NCBI GenBank assembly: GCA_964476185.1
Contig: CAYYZO010000133.1
Span: 1 to 6,588, forward strand
Direction of reading: 5' to 3'
From: DATNBU01 sp964476185
GTDB lineage: Bacteria; Desulfobacterota; Binatia; UBA1149; CAITLU01
DNA length: 6,588 nt
Shown: positions 1 through 6,395 of the stretch, one piece after another
Position numbering within the stretch: the stretch's first letter is position 1
How the letters are laid out: each line of letters opens with the position of its first letter
Translations under genes and position numbers: made by a program
Notes under the pieces: generated by a model
Databases searched by the model: none
The model's input: the letters and a program-made list of their open reading frames with translations, nothing else
What the model was told of the DNA's origin: nothing

Positions 1-198
<198 letters not shown>

Positions 199-199
<1 letters not shown>

Positions 200-864
200 T
201 GAGTAGCAAGTCCCCCGTCGATGGCGCGCCGTCGGGGAAGGGCGGCGCGACGGCGTCCGCGCCGGCCAAGTCCACGCTTCGCGAGTACGTCGAGGCGTTC
301 GGCATGGCCATCTTCCTGGCCCTGTTCATCCGCACGTTCCTCGTCCAGGCGTTCAAGATCCCGAGCGGATCCATGCTGCCGACGCTGCAGATCGGCGACC
401 ACCTGCTCGTCAACAAGCTGCTCTACGGCCTGCGGATCCCGATCGTCGGCAAGCGCGTGTTCCAGGTCTTCTCGCCGGAGCACGACGACGTCATCGTCTT
501 CATCTTCCCGGAAGACCGCTCGAAGGACTTCATCAAGCGCGTCAAGGCCGTGGGGGGCGAGACGATCGAGGTCCGCGACAAGGTCGTGTACGTGAACGGC
601 GAGAAGGTCGACGACCCGCACGCGTACGTCGCGCCGGACGCCCGGGTCCTTCCGGGCACGGTGCGCGACAACTTCGGGCCCTACACGGTGCCCGAGGGCC
701 ACGTGTTCGTGATGGGCGACAACCGCGACCACAGCCACGACAGCCGGTTCTGGGGCCCGGTGCCGATCGACGACATCCTCGGCAAGGCGTTCATCCTGTA
801 CTGGTCGTGGGACTCGGAGAACTTCCGGCCGCGGATCACGCGAATGGGCACCCTGATCGACTGA
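199..864 (+). CDS. lepB: Signal peptidase I
   Basis: This inner-membrane serine protease (221 aa) cleaves signal peptides from exported proteins on the periplasmic side. After a polar, low-complexity N-terminus, a single membrane segment spans about residues 32-50. The catalytic serine is S58 in PSGSMLPT (box B), the general-base lysine is K113 in FIKRVKAVGG (box D), and box E is GDNRDHSHDSR at 173-183. All key residues are present. The protein is shorter than E. coli LepB (about 324 aa) because it has one membrane segment instead of two, as in many deltaproteobacterial and Gram-positive enzymes. The ATG at 199 is chosen because it overlaps the lepA stop; a GTG at 196, one codon upstream in the same frame, is a possible alternative. 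No strong Shine-Dalgarno is seen, which fits translational coupling to lepA. A large inverted repeat begins directly after its stop. Confidence 0.96.
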
Positions 865-1012
865 CCGGCGGCCGAGAAGGGCCCATCTGCGGCGTTGGAT
901 GCCCGGTCGTTCGCTACGACGACGAGCCGCGAACCGGTGAGCGGCGAGACCGCTACGCCTTCGCTCTCTACCCGGGCATCCGCCTTGCATCTGGGCCCTT
1001 CTCGGCCGCCGG
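865..1012 (+). repeat. Large inverted repeat / candidate structured RNA element after lepB
   Basis: Bases 865-885 are exactly complementary to 992-1012, a perfect 21-bp stem. After an 11/10-base internal bubble in which 888-890 can pair with 987-989, a second perfect 10-bp stem joins 897-906 to 972-981. The remaining 65-base apical region can form two small hairpins, 909-914 with 929-934 and 940-944 with 950-954, giving a branched fold. The element begins on the base after the lepB stop codon. No U-tract follows the right arm, so it is not a standard intrinsic terminator. It could stabilise or process the lepB mRNA (an RNase III-type duplex), be a small RNA, or be a MITE/REP-like repeat; no clear target-site duplication was seen. 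The pairing is directly visible, but the function and the orientation in which it acts are unknown. Confidence 0.8.
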
Positions 1013-1016
1013 CGTT

Positions 1017-1047
1017 CTGAGCGAAGAAGTCTTCCTCATGGGCTCAG
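1017..1047 (+). repeat. Small nested inverted repeat upstream of the helicase promoter
   Basis: CTGAGC at 1017-1022 pairs with GCTCAG at 1042-1047. Just inside it, GAAGA (1023-1027) mirrors TCTTC (1030-1034) around a two-base centre. The element lies between the large inverted repeat and the predicted -35 box at 1062. It could be an extra RNA hairpin on a lepB read-through transcript or a protein-binding palindrome near the promoter. No U-tract follows. The arms are short, so chance pairing is possible. Confidence 0.4.
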
Positions 1048-1061
1048 GGGGCGTGCTCGGG

Positions 1062-1090
1062 TTGACTCCCGGCGGTGGCATCCGTAGTGT
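1062..1090 (+). promoter_or_regulatory. Predicted sigma70-type promoter for the DEAD-box helicase gene
   Basis: TTGACT at 1062-1067 matches the -35 consensus at five of six positions. TAGTGT at 1085-1090 matches the -10 consensus at four of six, and the spacer is exactly 17 bp. This is a good match for a GC-rich genome and lies in a gene-free stretch upstream of the helicase. Transcription would be expected to start near 1097, leaving a leader of about 185 bases before the ATG at 1282. This is a prediction from sequence only. Confidence 0.5.
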
Positions 1091-1096
1091 GGCGGC

Positions 1097-1281
1097 ACTC
1101 GGCAGCCGCGGGGCTGCCATGCGAGTTTCTCCCTCCGGTTCGACAGCCGCGTCGGCGCAAGCTCTCACCAGACAGCAACATCGATCATCTCCGGGCCTGC
1201 GCCCCGCCTTTTTCGCAGCTCCTCGATCATCGCCCTTCCTGCCGCAGCCGGCTCCGCCGGCCCCGGCACCAGGTTACCAAC
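1097..1281 (+). promoter_or_regulatory. Structured 5' leader of the DEAD-box helicase gene
   Basis: This gene-free stretch would be the untranslated leader if the promoter at 1062-1090 is used. It holds a 7-bp hairpin with a 4-base loop (GGCAGCC 1101-1107 with GGCTGCC 1112-1118). A short GC stem at 1192-1206 is followed closely by five T residues at 1209-1213, a weak terminator-like arrangement. A 5-bp hairpin at 1247-1261 (GCCGG with CCGGC) ends 20 bases before the start codon. The 9-base word TCGATCATC occurs twice, at 1181-1189 and 1223-1231. Long structured leaders are known for cold-inducible RNA helicases such as csdA, so attenuation or temperature-dependent control is possible, but this is inference. 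Confidence 0.35.
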
Positions 1282-2523
1282 ATGGGTTTTTCCAGCCTCG
1301 GGCTCGCCCCGGGACTCCTCCGTTCCATTGAATCGCGCGGGTTCACCGCGCCGACGCCGATCCAGCAGGGCGCCATCGCGGCCGCCCTCGAGGGCCGCGA
1401 CCTGCTCGGGTGCGCGGCCACGGGAAGCGGCAAGACCGCCGCGTTCCTGCTTCCGATCCTCCATCGTCTCCTGGCCGACCCGAGGCGCGGGACGCGCGCG
1501 CTGGTGCTCGCCCCGACGCGCGAGCTCGCGGCCCAGATCCTCGAGGAGACCGCCGAGTTCTCGCGCGGCACCCCGCTGCGCGCCGCGCTCGTCGTCGGCG
1601 GCGTCGGCATGCGCCCGCAGGAGCAGGCCCTGCGCGCCGGCGTGGACATCGTGATCGCGACGCCTGGCCGGCTGCTCGACCACCTGCGATCCGGCTGCGC
1701 GAGGCTCGACGGCGTGCAGCACCTCGTGCTCGACGAGGCGGACCGCATGCTCGACATGGGCTTTCTTCCCGACGTCCGGCGGATCCTCGGCTACCTGCCG
1801 CGCAAGCGCCAGACGATGTTCTTCAGCGCGACCGTTCCCGCCGAGGTCGCCAGGCTCGCCGGCGACATGCTCGTCGAACCGGTACGCATCGGCGCCGAAC
1901 GCAAGGCGGCCCCGGCGGCGAGCGTCACGCAGCACGTGTATCCCGTCCCCGCGACGCGAAAGTCGTCGCTGCTCGTCGCGCTTCTCGAGCGCGGCGAGGT
2001 CCGCGAGGCGATCGCGTTCACGCGCACGAAGCACCGGGCGGACCGCCTGGCGCATTTCCTTCGCCAGAGCGGGATCCAGGCCGACCGCATCCACGGCAAC
2101 CGCTCGATGAACCAGCGCACGGCGGCGCTGGCCGACTTCAAGGCCGGTCGCCTCCGCGTGCTCGTCGCGACCGACATCGCGGCGCGCGGGATCGACGTCG
2201 AGGCGCTCGGCCACGTCGTCAACTTCGACCTCCCGGGTCGCCCCGAGGACTACATCCACCGGGTCGGGCGCACCGGGCGCGCGTCAGCGACGGGCGACGC
2301 GTTCACGTTCGTCACGCCGGAAGACGAGGCCGACCTGAAGCAGATCGAGCGCGCGCTCGGTCGCGGACCCATCGCGCGGCGGACGCTCGACGGGTTCGAC
2401 TACACGGCCGCCGCGCCGCCTCCGGCGATCGCCACGCGCACGGCACCCCCGCGTCGGGGCCCGGCGCACATCGTGCCCGGGGCACGGCCGCAGGGGCGCG
2501 CGCGGCGGACCCGGCGCGCCTGA
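1282..2523 (+). CDS. rhlE: DEAD-box ATP-dependent RNA helicase, RhlE type
   Basis: This ATP-dependent RNA helicase (413 aa) unwinds short RNA duplexes in ribosome assembly, RNA decay or cold adaptation. Every family motif is visible in order: Q motif FTAPTPIQ at 21-28, motif I AATGSGKT at 45-52, Ia PTREL at 78-82, GG at 106-107, Ib TPGR at 127-130, II DEAD at 151-154, III SAT at 182-184, V ATDIAARGID at 296-305 and VI HRVGRTGR at 326-333. After the two RecA-like domains (to about residue 370), a Pro/Ala linker leads to a short basic tail rich in Arg (391-412), likely an RNA-binding extension. The ATG at 1282 is chosen because the MGFSSLGL start matches RhlE proteins; the frame stays open upstream but without family similarity. 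A partial Shine-Dalgarno (AGG at 1271-1273) lies 8 bases upstream. RhlE fits best, but related subfamilies such as DbpA or CsdA cannot be fully excluded. Confidence 0.93.
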   Translation: MGFSSLGLAPGLLRSIESRGFTAPTPIQQGAIAAALEGRDLLGCAATGSGKTAAFLLPILHRLLADPRRGTRALVLAPTRELAAQILEETAEFSRGTPLRAALVVGGVGMRPQEQALRAGVDIVIATPGRLLDHLRSGCARLDGVQHLVLDEADRMLDMGFLPDVRRILGYLPRKRQTMFFSATVPAEVARLAGDMLVEPVRIGAERKAAPAASVTQHVYPVPATRKSSLLVALLERGEVREAIAFTRTKHRADRLAHFLRQSGIQADRIHGNRSMNQRTAALADFKAGRLRVLVATDIAARGIDVEALGHVVNFDLPGRPEDYIHRVGRTGRASATGDAFTFVTPEDEADLKQIERALGRGPIARRTLDGFDYTAAAPPPAIATRTAPPRRGPAHIVPGARPQGRARRTRRA

Positions 2524-2602
2524 TCGTCAGCGGCGTGGCGGCGGTCACCTCAACGGCCAGGCGGCGGCGTCGGCGCGCCGTCGCCGGGCGGTTGACGGAA
2601 AG

Positions 2603-2632
2603 GGCGCGGCGATCTCCGCTGTCGCCCGCGCC
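2603..2632 (+). terminator. GC-rich hairpin downstream of the helicase gene, possible terminator
   Basis: GGCGCGG (2603-2609) pairs with CCGCGCC (2626-2632), and CGA (2610-2612) continues the stem with TCG (2622-2624) across one bulged C; the loop is 9 bases. It lies about 80 bases after the helicase stop. There is no U-tract, so intrinsic termination is doubtful, and in DNA this GC-rich such stems also arise by chance. Confidence 0.25.
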
Positions 2633-2704
2633 GCATCCCCCGCCAGCCTGAGGTGGTGCTTCCCGCTCGCTTCGACTTGCGGCCCCTTCGTCAGGTCGTG
2701 TCGC

Positions 2705-2725
2705 GCGCCGGCACCCCGCCGGCGC
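2705..2725 (+). repeat. Perfect 8-bp GC hairpin in the helicase-exporter spacer
   Basis: GCGCCGGC (2705-2712) and GCCGGCGC (2718-2725) form a perfect stem around the loop ACCCC. It sits midway in the 350-base gene-free spacer 2524-2873, which otherwise shows only a bulged stem at 2603-2632, a 10-base palindrome at 2571-2580 and a weak promoter candidate. No U-tract follows, so its role as a terminator is unproven. Confidence 0.4.
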
Positions 2726-2753
2726 ATCGCGCTCGTCGGAAGCCCGTCACGAC

Positions 2754-2782
2754 TTGCGACGAACGGGACTGAAGCGTACTAA
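2754..2782 (+). promoter_or_regulatory. Weak promoter candidate for the exporter operon
   Basis: TTGCGA at 2754-2759 and TACTAA at 2777-2782 are separated by 17 bp, 92 bases before the devB start codon. The -35 matches four of six consensus bases and the -10 only three of six. The position is sensible for an operon that starts at 2874, but the match is weak and an alternative sigma factor or another site may be used. Confidence 0.22.
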
Positions 2783-2873
2783 CGAGGCTCCCGATCGGCC
2801 GTCGCGCACGATCCTGTCGCGAACGGCCGCCTGCGACTCGGGACCACACGATCCAGCGGGAAACGTCGAAGCC

Positions 2874-3845
2874 ATGTCGAATGCCTGGGGCTGTCCTGTC
2901 GCAACGCGTCTCTTCGGGGCGGTCGCGGTCTTGCTGCTCGTCGCGCCGTTGGTCCTGCCGGGCCCTGTCTTCGCCGAGGCGGCGGGGGCCGACGACAAGA
3001 CCGGTGTCTCGGCTCTCGGCCGCATCGAGCCGCAGGACGGGATCCTGCACATCGGCTCGCCGTCGATGGTCAACGCCGTCAGCGGCGCGATCGTTCGCAA
3101 GCTTCTCGTCCGGGCCGGCGAGGATGTCCGGGTCGGGCAACTCCTCGCGGAAACCGACACGGCGGAAGTGGAGCGCGGGGAGGTTGCCGTTCGCAAGGCG
3201 GAACTGGACCTGGCCGAGCGGAAAGCCGAGATGGCCGTCGGGGAGGAACAGGACGTCTGCTCCCGCTCCGAGGTCGCCCAGCGGACCGCGGCTCGTCGTT
3301 CGAACCTGCGGCGCAGCGGAGTGGCGTCGGATGAAGAGGCCGATGTCGCCAGCGGGGACGCGCGGGCGCTGGCCGGCGCCTGTTCGGCGGCGAGGATCGC
3401 GACCAAAGCCGCGAACTCGGCTGTCGAGGTTGCGCGCGCCCATGTGCAGAAGGCCGAGGCGGAACTCGAGCGCTGCTTCGTCCGGGCCCCGGTGGACGGC
3501 CGCATCCTGCGGATCCTGTCCCATCCTGGAGAGCTGATCCTCGCGGAGGGCGTGCTGACGATGGGGCGCGTCGACCGGATGCTCGCGATCGCCGAGGTCT
3601 ACGAGACCGACGTTCGCCGCGTTCGCGTGGGGCAGAAGGCGACGGTCACGAGCCCCGCGTTCGACGGCGAACTGGCCGGCGCCGTGCAGGTCGTGCGGCG
3701 CGAGGTCCGCAAGCAGGACACGACGGGGACCGATCCCGCGGCGCGCAAGGACGCCCGCATCGTCGAGGTGGAGATCCTGCTCGACAACCCCAAGGCGGTG
3801 GCCGACCTGACGAACCTGCAGGTCGAAGTCCTCCTTCATCCCTGA
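2874..3845 (+). CDS. devB: DevB-type ABC exporter membrane fusion protein (HlyD family)
   Basis: This periplasmic adaptor (323 aa) links a DevC/DevA-type ABC exporter to an outer-membrane channel. A hydrophobic N-terminus (about 12-32) ends in VFA-EA, which looks like a cleavable signal peptide or an inner-membrane anchor; no lipobox cysteine is seen near it. The DevB hallmark ALGRIEP is at 47-53. The two lipoyl half-motifs are at 71-100 (GAIVRKLLVRAGEDVRVGQ) and about 201-222 (FVRAPVDGRIL), and they flank a helical hairpin of about 100 residues whose tip is near SGVASDEE. A beta-barrel part contains AIAEVYETDVRRVRVGQ, and the end LTNLQVEVLL is typical of the family. It is shorter than cyanobacterial DevB proteins (about 400 aa or more). 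The ATG at 2874 is chosen because it starts directly before the signal sequence; an in-frame TTG at 2754 would add 40 residues with no family character. The devC gene follows after 55 bases. Confidence 0.88.
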   Translation: MSNAWGCPVATRLFGAVAVLLLVAPLVLPGPVFAEAAGADDKTGVSALGRIEPQDGILHIGSPSMVNAVSGAIVRKLLVRAGEDVRVGQLLAETDTAEVERGEVAVRKAELDLAERKAEMAVGEEQDVCSRSEVAQRTAARRSNLRRSGVASDEEADVASGDARALAGACSAARIATKAANSAVEVARAHVQKAEAELERCFVRAPVDGRILRILSHPGELILAEGVLTMGRVDRMLAIAEVYETDVRRVRVGQKATVTSPAFDGELAGAVQVVRREVRKQDTTGTDPAARKDARIVEVEILLDNPKAVADLTNLQVEVLLHP

Positions 3846-3887
3846 TGGCGGCGAACCGGAGCGTTCCTGCGCCGGGACGGCAGGTCG

Positions 3888-3892
3888 GGAGG
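3888..3892 (+). promoter_or_regulatory. Strong Shine-Dalgarno for devC
   Basis: GGAGG, within GGGAGGGG at 3887-3894, lies 8 bases before the ATG at 3901. It is the best ribosome binding site in the window and fixes the devC start. The overlapping devA gene downstream has no comparable site, so it probably depends on ribosomes loaded here. Confidence 0.75.
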
Positions 3893-3900
3893 GGCATCCC

Positions 3901-5049
3901 ATGAGGCCGCCGCTCGGCTGGCTGCAACTGCGCCACAACCCGATGCGGTTGCTCGTCGCGGTCGCCGGCATCGCGTTCGCGGTGCTGCTGATCCTGATGC
4001 AACTCGGTTTCCGCGCGGCGCTGTTCGACAGCGCCGTGCGGTTCCACGAGCGCTTCCGCTACGACGTCGCCCTGTTCAGCGTGAACAGCGTGTTCATCGT
4101 GCGGCCGGAATCGTTCTCGATCCGGCGCCTGTACCAGGCCCGCGGCCTGCCCGAAGTCGACTCGGTCAGCCCGGTCTACATCGCGCCCGGGGTCTGGAAG
4201 AACCCGTGGAACAACGACCGGCGCTCGATCACGATCTTCGGGGTCGATCCCGAGGACGACCTGCTCGAGACGAAAGGGTATGCGGACAGCCGGGAACTGC
4301 TTCGGCGGCGCGACGTGATCCTGTTCGATTCGGCCTCGCGGCCCGAGTTCGGACCGGTCGGCGCGGAGTTCGACGCTGCCTCGCCGCTCGAGACCGAGCT
4401 CAACGACCGCGACATCCGGGTGGTCGGCCTGTTCGAGATGGGCCCGTCGTTCGGAGTCGACGGCAACATCATCACGAGCGAGGACAACTGGCTGCGGCTG
4501 TTCCCGGAGCGCTCGCGGCAGAACATCCACATCGGCCTGATCCGGCTGAAGCCGGGCGCCGACCCGGACGCCGCGCGCGAGCGGATCGAGGCGCTGCTTC
4601 CGCGCGACGTGCGCGTCTACACCAAGCCGCAGTTCATCCAGCGCGAGATCGCCTACTGGAACGGCGCGACACCGATCGGCTACATCTTCACGTTCGGGGC
4701 CATCATGGGCTTCGTGGTCGGCGGCATCATCGTCTACCAGATCCTGTTCGCGGACGTTTCCGAGCACATCCGCGAGTACGGCACGCTCAGGGCGATAGGC
4801 TATCGGAACCGCTTCGTCTCGGGGATCGTCGTGCAGCAGGCGGTGATCCTCGCCGTGCTCGGCTACGTGCCCGGCATGGTCGCGGTGCATTTCCTCTACG
4901 GCGCGGCCGCGGCGGCGACGAAGATGCCGCTGCATCACACGCCCGGCCGGGCGCTGGCGGTCTTCGCGATGACGCTGGCGATGTGCGCGATCTCGGCCCT
5001 TCTCGCGGTGCGCAAGGTGCGCCGCCTCGACCCGGCGGACGTCTTCTGA
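3901..5049 (+). CDS. devC: DevC-type ABC exporter permease
   Basis: This is the inner-membrane permease (382 aa) of a MacB/FtsX-like exporter, the usual length for DevC. A first membrane segment at about 15-36 is followed by a large periplasmic domain (about 38-258), then three more segments at about 261-283, 306-332 and 350-371, which is the four-helix type VII ABC topology. The cytoplasmic motif ADVSEHIREYGTLRAIGYR (284-302) after the second helix is a DevC hallmark and is expected to be the coupling region that contacts the ATPase. Such proteins do not form a classic translocation tunnel; they convert ATP hydrolysis into movement of the periplasmic domain (mechanotransmission), pushing substrate from the periplasm through the adaptor. 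The substrate is unknown; cyanobacterial DevBCA exports glycolipids. Its TGA stop overlaps the start of the ATPase gene by one base. Confidence 0.92.
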   Translation: MRPPLGWLQLRHNPMRLLVAVAGIAFAVLLILMQLGFRAALFDSAVRFHERFRYDVALFSVNSVFIVRPESFSIRRLYQARGLPEVDSVSPVYIAPGVWKNPWNNDRRSITIFGVDPEDDLLETKGYADSRELLRRRDVILFDSASRPEFGPVGAEFDAASPLETELNDRDIRVVGLFEMGPSFGVDGNIITSEDNWLRLFPERSRQNIHIGLIRLKPGADPDAARERIEALLPRDVRVYTKPQFIQREIAYWNGATPIGYIFTFGAIMGFVVGGIIVYQILFADVSEHIREYGTLRAIGYRNRFVSGIVVQQAVILAVLGYVPGMVAVHFLYGAAAAATKMPLHHTPGRALAVFAMTLAMCAISALLAVRKVRRLDPADVF

Positions 5050-6395
5050 TGCCCGGCGAAGCGCCCATCGTCGTCCGCGACCTGAACCACTCGTATGGCA
5101 AGGGAGCGCTGCGCAAGCAGACCCTCTTCGACGTCTCGGTGGAGATCCCGAAAGGCGAGATCGTGATCGTGACGGGCCCGTCGGGATCCGGGAAGACGAC
5201 GATGCTCACGATCGTCGGCGCCCTGCGCGCGGCGCAGGAAGGCAGCGTGCGGATCCTCGGACGGGAGCTTTGCGGAGCCGGGGCGGCCGAGCTCGAGCGC
5301 GCCCGCCGGCAGATCGGCTTCATCTTCCAGCAGCACAACCTGCTGGGGGCGCTCACCGCCCTGCAGAACGTCGAACTCGGCCTTCGCGTGACCGGGCGTT
5401 ACACGCGCGCCGAGGAACGGCGCATCGCCACGCAGATGCTGGAGGCCGTCGGGCTCGCCGACCGGCTGCATTACAAGGGCGGAGCGCTCTCCGGCGGACA
5501 GCGCCAGCGCGTCGCGATCGCCAGGGCCCTCGCGTCGGAGCCCGCGATCCTGCTCGCGGACGAACCGACCGCGTCGCTCGACAAGGAATCCGGGCGCGAG
5601 GTCGTCGACCGCATCCGGACGCTCGCGAAGGAGCAGGGCACGACGATCCTGCTCGTCACGCACGACAATCGCATCCTCGACGTCGCGGACCGCATCGTCC
5701 ACCTCGAGGACGGCCGCCTGTCGACGTTCACGGACGCCGTGATCGCGAACAACAAGTTGATGATGCGCACGCTCGCCGAGCAGCGCGACAAGCAGCCGCT
5801 CGACGAAATCGTCGACGGACTCGACGAGCAGGGTTTCCACAAGCTGCTGCAGGATCTCGTCAGCGAATCCCAGCGATTCCTCCAGGCGACTGTTCTGGCC
5901 AGCGACGAGGCGTTCCAGAGCATGCTCGAGCAGGGGCTTTTCGCGTTCACGCGCAAGCTCGGCCAGATCCTGAACGCGGAACGCGCCTCGCTGTTCGTCG
6001 TCGAGCACCACACGAAGACGCTGCTTTTGCGCGTCGCCGAGGACCTGCCGGAAGACGTGGAGGTTCGCATTCCCATCGGCAGCGGCATCGCGGGTGCATC
6101 CGCGCAGTCCGGCGCGACGATCCGGGTCGACGATGCGTATGCCGACCCGAGGTTCAACCAGGACGTGGACCGGCGGTCGGGGTTCCGCACGCGATCGATC
6201 CTTTGCCTCCCGCTGAAAAACCGCGACGGCGAAGTGTTCGCCGTCGCGCAGCTCCTCAACCGGCGCGACGGCCGGCCGTTCGACGACGGCGACGAGCGCA
6301 AGTTCGCGCACTTCATCGAGTCCCTCGGCGTGATCCTCGAGACGCTCGAGACGCTCGGGAACGCGCATGTCGGCCGGGAGAAAGACGCGGGATGA
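5049..6395 (+). CDS. devA: DevA-type ABC exporter ATPase with C-terminal GAF domain
   Basis: This 448-aa protein fuses a complete DevA-family ATPase (about 1-225) to a ~220-residue extension. ATPase motifs are intact: Walker A GPSGSGKTT at 43-51, Q-loop Q94, signature LSGGQ at 147-151, Walker B ending in D171-E172, D-loop SLD at 176-178 and H-loop H205. SYGKGALRKQTLFDVS and GALRAAQEGS are typical of DevA. Residues about 226-286 form a predicted helical linker (LDEIVDGLDEQGFHKLLQDL). Residues about 287-434 are a GAF domain of the cyclic-nucleotide phosphodiesterase/cyclase type, with ERASLFVVE, IPIGSGIAG, DDAYADPRFNQDVD, SILCLPL and QLLNR. Its NKFDE signature is kept: N404-R405, F411, D415-E416. 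The ordinary DevA ends near residue 225, so the extension roughly doubles the protein. The reading frame is continuous across the junction. The start at 5049 overlaps the devC stop (TGATG). Ligand control of ATP hydrolysis is inference. Confidence 0.93.
   Translation: MPGEAPIVVRDLNHSYGKGALRKQTLFDVSVEIPKGEIVIVTGPSGSGKTTMLTIVGALRAAQEGSVRILGRELCGAGAAELERARRQIGFIFQQHNLLGALTALQNVELGLRVTGRYTRAEERRIATQMLEAVGLADRLHYKGGALSGGQRQRVAIARALASEPAILLADEPTASLDKESGREVVDRIRTLAKEQGTTILLVTHDNRILDVADRIVHLEDGRLSTFTDAVIANNKLMMRTLAEQRDKQPLDEIVDGLDEQGFHKLLQDLVSESQRFLQATVLASDEAFQSMLEQGLFAFTRKLGQILNAERASLFVVEHHTKTLLLRVAEDLPEDVEVRIPIGSGIAGASAQSGATIRVDDAYADPRFNQDVDRRSGFRTRSILCLPLKNRDGEVFAVAQLLNRRDGRPFDDGDERKFAHFIESLGVILETLETLGNAHVGREKDAG

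Noticed and set aside
900..978. tRNA-like closing stem of about 7 bp around a 79-base region within the large inverted repeat
   Set aside because: No T-arm, D-arm or anticodon arm can be placed on either strand, and the stem is simply the inner part of the longer inverted repeat.
865..1012. Interpretation of the large inverted repeat as an intrinsic terminator of lepA-lepB
   Set aside because: The arms are separated by over 100 bases and no U-tract follows the right arm, so the standard terminator pattern is not met.
2754..2873. TTG start giving the adaptor 40 extra N-terminal residues
   Set aside because: The added residues are polar, put the signal sequence far from the N-terminus and match no family feature; the ATG at 2874 directly precedes it.
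2524..2873. A small gene in the spacer between the helicase and the exporter operon
   Set aside because: The only open frames are short or are continuations of shadow frames; none has a Shine-Dalgarno, a recognisable domain or a plausible amino-acid composition.
2691..3971. Long minus-strand open frame opposite the devB gene
   Set aside because: The translation is low-complexity and rich in Arg, Asp and His as expected for antisense frames, while the + strand carries a clear DevB-type adaptor.
4206..5048. Upstream in-frame extension of the ATPase gene through most of devC
   Set aside because: The frame is open but its translation is Arg/Ala-rich without motifs and lies over the real permease; the ATG at 5049 starts exactly at the DevA family N-terminus.
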